This document shows, piece after piece, positions 55,317 to 64,000 of a DNA stretch of 64,000 nt. A program made the translations under genes and the position numbers. Position 1 is the stretch's first letter; every line of letters begins with the position of its first letter. This stretch comes from Adiantum capillus-veneris (taxonomy: Eukaryota > Streptophyta > Polypodiopsida > Polypodiales > Pteridaceae): the NCBI GenBank assembly GCA_014529385.2, contig CM043946.1:34428558-34492557 (forward strand). The letters run 5' to 3'. The notes under the pieces were generated by a model. That model had not been told where the DNA came from. It ran no database searches and saw only the letters and a list, made by a program, of their open reading frames with translations.

Positions 55317-57233
55317 ATGGCATTTCCATTTATGACTAACATACTGGCCTCAGCTCCTTCAATTACTCCATTATGGATTTTCACAGGCATGCTCTACATC
55401 ATCAGCCTCTCCTTCCTGTGCTTCATGTGGTGGCAAATGCACCCCAAATATGGCAAGAACATTGGACCCCCCGTATTTCCTATGGTGGGATCCTTCCTAT
55501 CCCTGGTGAAAAACCAAGACAGAATGTATGAGTGGGCAACCGAGCTTCTCCGCCAATCCCCTTCTCTCACAATCCGGAATGTTCTCTTCGGCTTAGAGAT
55601 CTATACCACTGCCAACCCAGCCAATGTGGAGTACATGCTGAAGACTAATTTCCAGAATTACACCAAAGGATTCCGATTCCAGGGGCTCATGGAGGACATG
55701 CTGGGGCACGGCATCTTCAACGTGGATGGTGAGCTGTGGAAAGCACAGCGGAAAGCTGCAAGCTATGAATTCACATCAAACTCCTTAAAAACGCTGATGC
55801 TTGAGTCGGTGCAAAGAGAGATCACTGACCGCTTGCTGCCTGTTCTTTATGGCGACATGCATAGAGCATCTCAAGATAATTCATCAAATGAATTGTCCTG
55901 TCATAAATCTGTGGATGACACATCGTGTAGCGCACCTGTTGATCTGCAAGACATATTCTTGCGGTTTGCATTTGACAACATTTGCCAAATATCTCTTGGT
56001 GTCGACCCCGGTTGCCTCAACCGATCTCTCATAGGAGATAGATTTGCAAGGGCTTTTGACAACGCCACGGAACTAATCATACAGAGGTTCTTCACCCCAG
56101 CTTGGATATGGCAATCAAAGCGGTTCCTGAATGTGGGCTCAGAGCAGAGGCTAAAGAAAGCTTTACATGTAGTGCACAGCTTTGCAATGGATGTTGTGAA
56201 GCGACGGAAGCAAGAGTGTATCCAGACAAAAAATAATGGAAGTAACCAGCATAGTGATTTGTTGTTTCGGCTACTTCGCGTCGCCACACAGCCACAAGAG
56301 GAGCAACCAGATAGTGAGTTAAAGTGCAAGGCTTCAGAAGACAAGGCAGCATATGAGAATGTGGGGGCAGATATGAAGTCCGATGAGCTTGTGCGAGATA
56401 TGATCATAAGTTTCCTGCTTGCTGGCAGAGATACTTCTTCCATTGCGCTGAGCTGGTTTTTCTGGTTGCTCACACAGCATCCTCATGTGGAAGCTGCTAT
56501 TTATGAAGAGATCACAAGGGTGGTAAAAGCTAGCAGGAAGGGCAGGTACGCTTGCACACGAAAGCTTGAGTTCGATGGCAAGCATATTGTGAATGTGGGT
56601 GATGGTAGCCCTGGACATGGCAAAGAAGAGGAATATGTCAACGCCAATAGCAAAATTTCTACCGGAGAGCAACATGGAGATGATGAGGGTAACAATCATG
56701 GGATGTCTGATGAGGTGTGTGATGGTGATGGTAGTGACCGACCTTCGTATGAGCCATTCACATACGAAGAGCTGAAGGAGATGAGGTATTTACACGCAGC
56801 ATTGCAGGAGGCGATGCGGTTGTACCCGCCAGTGCCACACGACACAAAGCTGGTGGTGGAGGAGGATGTCTTACCAGACGGAACTAGATTGCGGGCAGGG
56901 GCGCAACTGGCATACCATGCGTATGCAATGGGGAGGATGGAGAGCATCTGGGGGGAGGATTGGGAGAGGTTTAGGCCGGAGAGGTGGATAGAGCCACAGC
57001 AGGGCAGGGGGTCGGTAAGTGCTTTCAAGTGGCCGGTGTTTCAAGCAGGGCCGAGGATCTGCTTGGGGAAGGACATGGCGATGCTACAGATGAAGTGTGT
57101 GGCCGCGGCGCTGATAGAGAGGTTCGTCATGACGCTGGCAGAGGGCTTTGAGAGGCCGCGCTATCAGCTCTCCTTCACCCTCAAAATGCAGCAGGGCTTG
57201 CTCGTCCACTTTCATCCTCGTCGGCGCGCTTAA
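55317..57233 (+). CDS. Cytochrome P450, CYP86 clan (CYP94/CYP704-like), intronless
   Basis: 638 codons, ATG 55317 to TAA 57231-57233, no lesion. An N-terminal membrane anchor lies at about residues 18-41, followed by a Pro-rich hinge ('GPPVFPMVGSF'). Other landmarks: 'LLRQSPSLTIRNVLFG', 'GHGIFNVDGELWKAQRK' (C helix), I-helix 'AGRDTSS' (369-375), 'EAMR' (ExxR, 498-501), 'FRPERW', and the heme loop 'FQAGPRICLG' (575-584, Cys582). These mark an ER-bound monooxygenase. The 'NVDGE', 'NVGSEQRLKKAL' and heme-loop segments fit the CYP86 clan, whose members mostly hydroxylate fatty acids or their conjugates at or near the omega end. The substrate cannot be read from the sequence. It is longer than the usual 500-550 residues because of a Gly/Asp/Asn-rich insert at about 404-476 between the I helix and ExxR. 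It is the only intact host gene here. Confidence 0.93.
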   Translation: MAFPFMTNILASAPSITPLWIFTGMLYIISLSFLCFMWWQMHPKYGKNIGPPVFPMVGSFLSLVKNQDRMYEWATELLRQSPSLTIRNVLFGLEIYTTANPANVEYMLKTNFQNYTKGFRFQGLMEDMLGHGIFNVDGELWKAQRKAASYEFTSNSLKTLMLESVQREITDRLLPVLYGDMHRASQDNSSNELSCHKSVDDTSCSAPVDLQDIFLRFAFDNICQISLGVDPGCLNRSLIGDRFARAFDNATELIIQRFFTPAWIWQSKRFLNVGSEQRLKKALHVVHSFAMDVVKRRKQECIQTKNNGSNQHSDLLFRLLRVATQPQEEQPDSELKCKASEDKAAYENVGADMKSDELVRDMIISFLLAGRDTSSIALSWFFWLLTQHPHVEAAIYEEITRVVKASRKGRYACTRKLEFDGKHIVNVGDGSPGHGKEEEYVNANSKISTGEQHGDDEGNNHGMSDEVCDGDGSDRPSYEPFTYEELKEMRYLHAALQEAMRLYPPVPHDTKLVVEEDVLPDGTRLRAGAQLAYHAYAMGRMESIWGEDWERFRPERWIEPQQGRGSVSAFKWPVFQAGPRICLGKDMAMLQMKCVAAALIERFVMTLAEGFERPRYQLSFTLKMQQGLLVHFHPRRRA

Positions 57234-58373
57234 TAGCTGCCTTCCTCTGCGACCCGCTGCTTCACCCTCGACGTCGGTGCTCGGCCTCCATAGCTGCCTG
57301 CCTGTGGGACTCGATTCACCCTTATTTTCACACTCTTTTAGGTAAAGCCCTTTTTACAGCTTCTTCGATAAAGGCCTGTAATATTCGGATATGTAGGCTC
57401 GTGAAAAGCATAAGGTTTTTTTTCCTCCATTCTATGTAGAGGAGAGTTAATAACTATATGGCCAATTGGAGTGTCCTTAGAGCCCCGAGTGTGAATCGGA
57501 GGATCGATCCCTCCACTCAACTCACACAGGGAGGTCGATTCCTCCCTCCGATAGTTGCTATTGGCAAAGACGAAAACCCCTTTCTTTTTCTATATATAAA
57601 AAAAAGAGCAGCTTTTAATAACTATATTCTTTCCTCTTACCTCACCCCCTTAGAGAGGAACATTTACCTCTCTTAACAACCAATAATTGTATTCATTATT
57701 CCTTTAGGATTTTCTCGCAATTGGTGAATCAGACCAGGGCTAGCTATCCACCATATAGGTAAATGAGATGTAATTCCCATTATCTTTGTAGACAGTATTT
57801 TGGTGAATGAGATGTACCACTCTTGGTAGATTAAAAGCTATCCATTGTATTTCTTCTCTTTTACCATTGTGAGGACGTCCATTTTTGTGAGTAAAATTGT
57901 GAATCTCACTTGGGTATTTCTTCTTTATTTTTTTCCCAATACAATGGTGAGTTGTAGAGTTGTATTATCATAGCAAAGAATGTACATTAAGCCTCAAGCA
58001 CAATTTGTTTCTGCTTGTTTCTCCAGGAGCCAAGAGATACTTGAGGGTGCTTAAATATTTTCTTACTCACTTCTATAGAGCCTAATCAAGCTGGAACAGC
58101 CTATTCAAGTTGTGTTATAGTTGGTAGTCAAAGGTCCATAATTATCACTTCCTCTAACCTCAAAGTGCTTGCTTTCACTCTTTAGAGACGCTCTATTTCC
58201 CAAGAGGAGGAGGAGGAGGAGAAGAAGAAGAAGAAGAAGAAGAAGAAGAAAATAATTTTAACATCGTAGGAAACTATCCCAGGAGACCTTAAAGATCTAT
58301 TCGACGAGGACAGTTGAACTCAAGACTTGTTATTCAAAGGTTTGTTTGAGATAGCAAAAGTGGATAATTTGGT
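57234..58373. other. P450 downstream interval without a gene
   Basis: The 3' flank of the P450 has no recognisable coding. An AT-rich TATATATAAAAAAAAG lies near 57589-57605. A GGA/GAA trinucleotide microsatellite occupies 58205-58252. Confidence 0.5.
58205..58252. repeat. (GGA)n(GAA)n microsatellite
   Basis: About five GGA then about ten GAA triplets in an intergenic context. Confidence 0.9.
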
Positions 58374-58712
58374 GCAACTTGAAGTAGTAGCTTCATTCTT
58401 GATAATCTTTTCACTGGTAATGAGATCATTCTTGTAAAATTGGATCTTCCAAGTCTTTTGACCCTCGTGGCCCGGTGGGCTTGGAATAGATGGGGGCAAC
58501 TTGAAGTGGGTTCATTCTTGATAATCTTTTCACCTAAAATGAGATCATTCTTGTAAAGTTGGTTCTTCCAAGCCTAGTGGCCAACTTGTCTTGGAATAGA
58601 TGGAGGCAACTTGAAGTGGCTTCATTCTTGATAATTTTTTCACCTAAAATGAAATCATTCTTGTAAAATTAGATCTTCCAAGTCTTATGACCCCCGTGGC
58701 CAGCGGTCATGG
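58374..58712 (+). repeat. Three imperfect ~110-122-bp tandem units
   Basis: Units start GCAACTTGAAGT at 58374, 58496 and 58606, and share 'TTCATTCTTGATAAT', 'GAGATCATTCTTGTAAA' and 'TCTTCCAAG'. They have diverged by substitutions and small indels, so they are not recent. Confidence 0.85.
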
Positions 58713-58966
58713 ATTGCCGATTTGCAACTTGAACATACAATGCCCACACATCTTGGTTCATAGTATATATTTAGTAGTTGAAGATGGAATATTTCAATTG
58801 TAAGTTCACATCGGATCCCAACTTATGGCCTACATAAGGCCTTGTTAAAGTGTTAGATCTCTTGGGAGCAATTGTGCATCGTTTAGTAGACCTTGTTAAT
58901 TAGGGCCATATGGAAAAGTTAATGATGGAAAACTTCTCCTCCTTTTGTTATGGGAGAGACATTTAG

Positions 58967-59123
58967 GAGCACGTGGAGGTGCATTATCATTATTTCAGGG
59001 AGAGAATCGAATCTTTTAAAAAATCTTTGGGCTTGCTACCCTTTGTGGATTGAGGGCATAGGGTTTAGCACTTACCAATATATGATTGCCACCTCATGTT
59101 CATCACATTACTTCCAAGGGGGA
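58967..59123 (+). pseudogene. Copia RNase H C-terminus relic with polypurine tract
   Basis: In one frame it reads 'EHVEVHYHYFRERIESFKKS' then 'LGLLPFVD' and a TGA at 59051-59053, matching the end of E2/E3 ('KHIEVHYHYVRERL ... FRKALGLLPFVD') with about 34 internal codons missing. A purine tract AAGGGGGA follows at 59116-59123, where Copia elements have theirs. It is a separate, older copy. Confidence 0.75.
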
Positions 59124-60047
59124 TTGATAGCGGGTCGTCGTGATCGGACGATTGTAGCATAGCTATCTGGCACTAACATAATGTCAATACTCAAGGAAGT
59201 GACTTGGGTGGGGCACGGAGATTTTTTGAGGTTGTCAGTCCTCAAGAAGTGAACCTAATAAGCAAACATATCAACCCTTTAAGCTAACCACCGCTCAATG
59301 ATCAGGAAATCTGCATGTGTCCTTTCTCACTGCTCTCTATTATCACACTGTTTCGTCGACTAAACGGACTCGGATTGCCACGGAACTTTAAGGGAAGCTT
59401 CACTAGGCCTAAAGGGCCCACTCTACGAAGTCTGACAACATTCAGACAAGGCACATGGATCACAATTAATCATGACCAGTTCACAAAAACTACAACTGAA
59501 CAACCCAAACAGGTCACCCTAAGGTCTTATAACACTCTTCTATGGTCAAAAGGTAAAAAGTAAGTGATTTAAGCATTCAAATCTAAAGATTAGGCTCGTA
59601 AACACGCAGTTGCGAACCACAATAAAACTTGCAATGCTTTCACTTAATTGAAAGCATAAGAAAGAGGAACACAATGCAAGTTTTGGAATGGAAATCACGT
59701 TATCCAATCATTAGTTATGATGATTACAAGTTGGAGTTGCTTGGTCGCTTGAGCGTACTCACACAGAGTTCTTTTCTTTCTCCCAAAGATAAGCCTCCCT
59801 TTCACACTAAAGTTATTGTCTCTTATATCTAGGGCTTTCTATATGACCAATGGTTGGCTCACATGGGCCTTTATAGATATCATGGAAGAATTACAACTTA
59901 GGGAATCAACCTGCTACTCTAGAATCAGGATTTACACACAGCATAGCCCCAATAGCTCAAAAAAATAACAAGATACAAATATGGTGTTTGTCAGCTAGGT
60001 GGGTGTGTCCGACTAGTTGGATGTCCGTATACTAAAATGGCCCCACA
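59124..60047 (-). repeat. Probable 3' LTR of minus-strand element G
   Basis: On the minus strand a purine tract (TAGGAAGGGGGAG, 60048-60060) is followed by TGTGGGGCCATT, a plausible LTR start at 60047. Within it is a TATA-like ATATCTATAAAG at 59869-59880. The left end is not defined; 59124 is only an outer limit set by the Copia relic. No second copy is in the window, so this is inference. Confidence 0.35.
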
Positions 60048-60060
60048 CTCCCCCTTCCTA

Positions 60061-61176
60061 GCTCGTGTTGTACCTTGACACGACCATGTGCAACCTGATC
60101 ATTGCAGTTGTCTTCAGGTTTCTCTTAAAAGCTGGTCTTTAACTTTGAACTTTCTTTGTAGTTGATGATACTCCCCTCTTCCTTGAGTGTCATCAATTTT
60201 CTTCAATTGTTGAGGAAATTTTGCATTGTGTTGTGCATTCTCCATTTTGGTCACTTTTGGCAATGAAGATGGCTATTGGTGTCGCCTTCCTTTGTGGGAA
60301 ATGAGCCTCTTGGGTAGTCCACTATATGATAGATCTTGCCCTCAGGTTCCATTGCAGTGCAAGTCCTCTATTATTATTTCACCAATTTGAAGTGTTGTGT
60401 GAGCTATTATGATTGTTGTTGATAGCTCTCTTGCTGAATTTGTCATTGCCTGATAGTTGGTTTTGTTGACATTCTTCAACTTACCATTGTTGTTGTCCTT
60501 GAAGATAAGAGTTTCTCATAACAAGCATAGCTGAGGCATGGAGCTGTTGCTCTGATTCTTAGATGATTGATCTGGGTGGAATTTTCTTTATTGAAAATAT
60601 AGAAGGAATATATACAAGAGGATAGTGATGATGATTGTTTCTAGGATTAGGGTTTAAAACCTAGATAACCATAGGAAGTGCCTTCGGTATACGTTCTTAT
60701 TGGAGTTGAGCAGTCGGACTTGAAGTGCCAGTTCATGCAAGGTGAGTACTTGAGAGAAACAAAGTAAGAGTGCCTAATGCAAGTGTCAATTATGGGACAC
60801 TCTATATGCATTTGAGGAATTTGTTGTACAAAAGCATGTAGTGTGAAAGATGAAGTTGATGGGTGATTCAAGGAATAAATGAAGCACATGCGACATCAAA
60901 TAATGTCACATGTGCTTCCACGTTTCCAAGAAGTGTTTTTTATGTAGAATCTTCCACTTTTAAGTCATTGTGCTCAATGCGTGAGTGTCTTTTGGTTCCT
61001 TCTTTCCTTCACCAAACTTAACATAGACTTTGATTCTTATGCTCACATATACCAACATGAGCAACACAACATAAATACTCTCAACTTTTTCAGTTTGAGC
61101 AGTATCTAGAATAGCTAAGACTCTTAGACCACAAAGAATATTACTTGAAGTTTTGAGTTAACATCTCGACAATCAT
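60061..61176. other. Interval without a recognisable gene, probably inside element G
   Basis: Only short unrecognised open frames on minus (for example 60889-60647). If element G is real, this is its 3' non-coding region. Confidence 0.35.
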
Positions 61177-62380
61177 TTAGTGGCTTAGCTGTCCGAATCT
61201 GATTCTTATGCCATGTATTTGAATGGCGACTTGGACATACCTATTCAAGACCGAAAACCCAATTCCATAGGTTCTTGAGATTGAGGCCTCTTTCATTTGT
61301 TTGCTCTTTGGATGCCACCATTTTGTCCAATAGGTTAACATACTTTTGATCCTTTGTCCGACTCTCACTCTTATGCCATGTATTTTGAATGGCGACTTGG
61401 AGGTACCTATTCAAGACCAAAAACCCAATTCCATAGGTTCTTGAGATTGAGGCCTCTTTCATTGTTTTGGTCTTTGGATGCCACCATTCTTTCCAGTAGG
61501 TTAACATACTTTTGATCCTCTTGATTTTTTTGTCGTATGTCAATATTGCTTTGTAAAAAAGGTTCTACAATTATAGTAGAGACTGATGGAGCTTTTGCAT
61601 TATCTCCCATGAGAAGCGGTTGTAGATGTTTGTGGGCTCTCTATGGTTGAGTTTCCAATAGCAATTTTGGAACCCACCTTGTTTGTGGTCTCTATATGAT
61701 CGTGTTTTGCATTTGTTCTTTTTTCTCAATGACTTGATGGACACTAGGCTTTGGTATCCATATCTAATCATTACCATTGTAAAGCCTTGCTTTTGTAGTA
61801 GAAGACGAGGTATCCATCTAGAGGCTGTCTCACCCTTGGTTGTGATTGGCTTCTATTAGCTCTTAGTGGTGACTGCTTGCCTTTAGGTGGATCCTTGTTC
61901 TATATGATTGATCTTAGTTGTCTTACGTTGAGCTACTACTTTTGTAACCATATTTAAGAGTTAGCTTTGTAAATTTTTTGAGTTTCGAATAGCTTAACTG
62001 GAACCATTCATTGCTTTACTTATCTTTGTTAGGTAGCTTGTTTGAACTCTGACTTTGGTACCCTACTTGTCGTATTGCTTGCTTCTTCAAGGTCTTTTCT
62101 TTTGTCTTATGTGGTTATTCTTTCTCTTGATTGAGTTGTTTGTCTTCTGCTGAGAGCTCGGTCTTATCTTTGTATAACTTTTTTCTTGAGGTGAGTAGGT
62201 CCAAGCTATTACCTTAGGCGTTTTAGACCAAACATTAATGTTTCCTTGAAAGTAGCCTTGAGCAACGATTGACTCATTTGATACTACCCACCCTATTACC
62301 TGTGGTTGTTGAGGTTGAACTTGTGGGTGATGTATCCAAACTAGATCTTTGATTTTGATGTGCTCTTTGGACACTATCAC
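61177..62380 (-). pseudogene. Unrecognised degenerate coding region of element G
   Basis: Minus-strand frames read 'IKIKDLVWIHHPQVQPQQPQVIGWVVSNESIVAQGYFQG' (62380-62087, segment quoted in part) and 'YVNLLERMVASKDQ..NERGLNLKNLWNWVFGLE' in repeated form. Their composition looks coding and they follow the protease region on the same strand, but I do not recognise a family. No RT or integrase motif is seen. Confidence 0.4.
61191..61522. repeat. 166-bp tandem duplication
   Basis: Copy 1 is 61191-61356 and copy 2 is 61357-61522, about 90% identical by eye. It repeats the 'NERGLNLKNLWNWVFGLE' coding segment of the minus strand. Confidence 0.85.
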
Positions 62381-62619
62381 TTGGTAGATTCTTTTTATCT
62401 TCTTCTGGAGGCTTTGTTGTGATGGAAACTTTGGTTGATATACTTTTTTCTTAGGTTTCCACTACATTGTTGATGGTGTGGCTTTTGATGTAGAGGATGC
62501 ATAGGAAGTTTGTTAGAGACTCGTTGAAGGTAAAGTTGACTTGCGAGGTTGATTTGCTTCAGTGTTTGCTTTAGGTTTCCCCTTTTCTACAATGGTTGGT
62601 TATTTCTTCCTACAAGGAC

Positions 62620-63980
62620 TTAAGATGCTTCTTCGACTATTATAATGATTGTTGCTAAATCTTCTTGTTGTTTTCTAAAGAAGATGTTCATCCAAATTTT
62701 TGTCAGGATTAGACTCTCTTTGATAATTTGGGAGTCGATTATGTATAAAGTGTGCTTGAACTCCCCAGTACTCAACTTGAGTGCTGCTTTTGCTACACCA
62801 AAGCTAGGAATCAGTGTTTTGGAACTTGTGTACATTGTTTCTTCTAGCTCTTTGATTGGTGGCTTTTGATTCCTATCATTATCCACGTGCCATAATTCAT
62901 TAGATTTCTTGTAGCATAAGAATCTTTCAAAGTTGAACATGTGATTCTGAGTCCTATTTCTCCACATAAGCTAAATTTGATCACTATAGGAGAATGGATC
63001 TTTTTCCTTATCCTCGTTCCTCTCTTGATCTTGAGTTTGTTGAACATCTGAAAAAATTTCTTCTTCATCAGATTTCAGTTGTGGTTTTTTAGGACTTGAC
63101 TTCTTTGAATCAAGTATTGTTGATTCTTCAAGTATGCCAACCACAACATATTCTTGTGGTTGCTTTGTTTGCACTTTTGCATCATGAGTCATGATGTAGC
63201 TATTTGTTTCACCATTTCTTCCTTCGTACTCATTCTTTTAATTAGCTTCCTTCAATACCTTTATCATAAAATAGGTAGCTATGTCATAGCCATCCTCATC
63301 ACAAACATTTGTAGGCATTGTTTCATTTATGCACACATCTAGAGTAGCCAGGATTTGGTCCCATCTGAATGGCTCAAGAAAATCCTCAAGAAGTGATTCT
63401 CGAAAGTAATCTTTATCTTGCATTGATCTCTCTAGAATGCAATCCTCTTTGATCAAACTCTCACATTTGGATGCTCCAAACATCCAAATGTATGCTTTAG
63501 AGTGTGACCTTGCAATCATTTCCTTCTTGTTGACCATTGTTGAGTCAACTTCCTCCATAGGAGTTTGACTAACATCCGATGTAGCTATGGTCCTTGACAC
63601 TGATTCTTGTCGTAATTGCTTTGTGCCTCAAGTAGATATGGTCATAGCCCCAATCTTGTACCATTTTGAGTTGACGCATAAATAGTCTCCAGATAATGAC
63701 ATCAAAATTGTTTCTCTTGCTAAAATCGACTATAGGAAAGGTATGCTTGTACTCAATTCTGCATGAGGACACTATGATATGTTCCAGCATACTCATTGGC
63801 CTCTCTACATAGCCATCTTTAATTTGCAATTTCATTCTGGTTTTCTGAGAGTTGGTCTTTCCCATTTTTTCCGAATATCTTTGGTGGCTATGGCCATTCC
63901 AACCCCACTATCAAGTATAGAAATTGTTTTGACTCCTTTGTGCTCCACTGGTAAGGTGATGTTTCCTTGTTCCCTTTGAC
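62620..63980 (-). pseudogene. Retroelement aspartic-protease region of element G
   Basis: The minus-strand frame entering from the right edge reads 'VKTISILDSGVGMAIATKDI', an Asp-Ser-Gly protease active site near 63920. After a frameshift near 63860, 'EYKHTFPIVDFSKRNNFDVI' and 'FMRQLKMVQDWGYDHIYLRH' follow, the retropepsin C-terminal half (the ILGRPF position reads IIWRLF). Further on, 'RWDQILATLDVCINE' and 'DEDGYDIATYFMIKVL' are an acidic post-protease region, and 'PIKELEETMYTSSKTLIPSFGVAKAALKLS' continuing to 'HTLYIIDSQ' looks like a second retropepsin-like stretch. Stops occur at 63600, 63238, 62971 and 62620. Gag would lie beyond the window. Confidence 0.6.
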
Positions 63981-64000
63981 AGTAATCACCTACCTTGTTT

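Noticed and set aside
55112-55339. 75-codon frame overlapping the P450 start
   Set aside because: Out of frame with the P450, no motif, and it falls in the probable 5' leader.
60540-60565. Minus-strand ATCAGAGC resembling part of a tRNA-Met primer site
   Set aside because: Only 8 of 12 bases match and no LTR end lies next to it.
1-64000. tRNA, rRNA or other structured RNA genes
   Set aside because: I noticed no convincing tRNA cloverleaf or rRNA segment on either strand; a covariance-model scan would be needed to exclude small ones.

Overview
This is a nuclear window from a land plant. The evidence is eukaryotic: nested Ty3/Gypsy and Ty1/Copia LTR retrotransposons, a Helitron relic, plant-type microsatellites and one intronless plant cytochrome P450. 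I cannot name the species. The mix (an endonuclease-bearing Helitron, a dual-RNase-H Tat-type Gypsy and very dense nesting) would fit a non-flowering vascular plant such as a fern, but that is a guess.

Layout. (1) 1-5060: a decayed Helitron-type gene on + (DUF6570-like, Rep, Pif1-like helicase and a C-terminal EEP endonuclease), broken by stops and frameshifts. (2) 5061-6905: no gene seen. (3) 6906-53188: a 46-kb nested LTR-retrotransposon cluster with a 4-bp CCAG target duplication at its outer ends. The outer Gypsy (A, +) has LTRs at 6906-10410 (interrupted) and 51570-53188. Inside it are: Gypsy B (LTRs 8285-9872 and 22717-24289, coding 12395-22358); a full-length Copia (E2, 15754-20916) in B; a Tat-type Gypsy (D, -, 25333-36550); a second full-length Copia (E3, 36657-41804); a 5' piece of the same Copia copy (E1, 11026-12394); a chromodomain Gypsy (F, -, 42634-48551); and a 1.3-kb DNA transposon-like element (48924-50243, TTAA target duplication). 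The A-LTR 3' part, leader, gag start and Copia 5' part occur twice, around 9873-12394 and 24290-37970. An unequal exchange between a solo-LTR allele and a full-insertion allele explains this. (4) 53189-55316: flanking and upstream DNA of the P450, with three tandem hairpin/G-box repeats, a 16-bp G-box palindrome and a CT tract. (5) 55317-57233: the only intact host gene, a CYP86-clan P450 that is probably a fatty-acid hydroxylase. (6) 57234-64000: intergenic DNA with tandem repeats, a tiny Copia 3' relic, and a minus-strand retroelement (G) that runs off the right edge and shows aspartic-protease domains but no reverse transcriptase in the window.

Nearly all coding sequence here is transposon-derived and carries lesions, so most entries are pseudogenes. 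The most striking regulatory signal is in the LTRs of element F: a dense array of TTCnnGAA heat-shock elements just upstream of its TATA box, which suggests a heat-responsive retrotransposon promoter.
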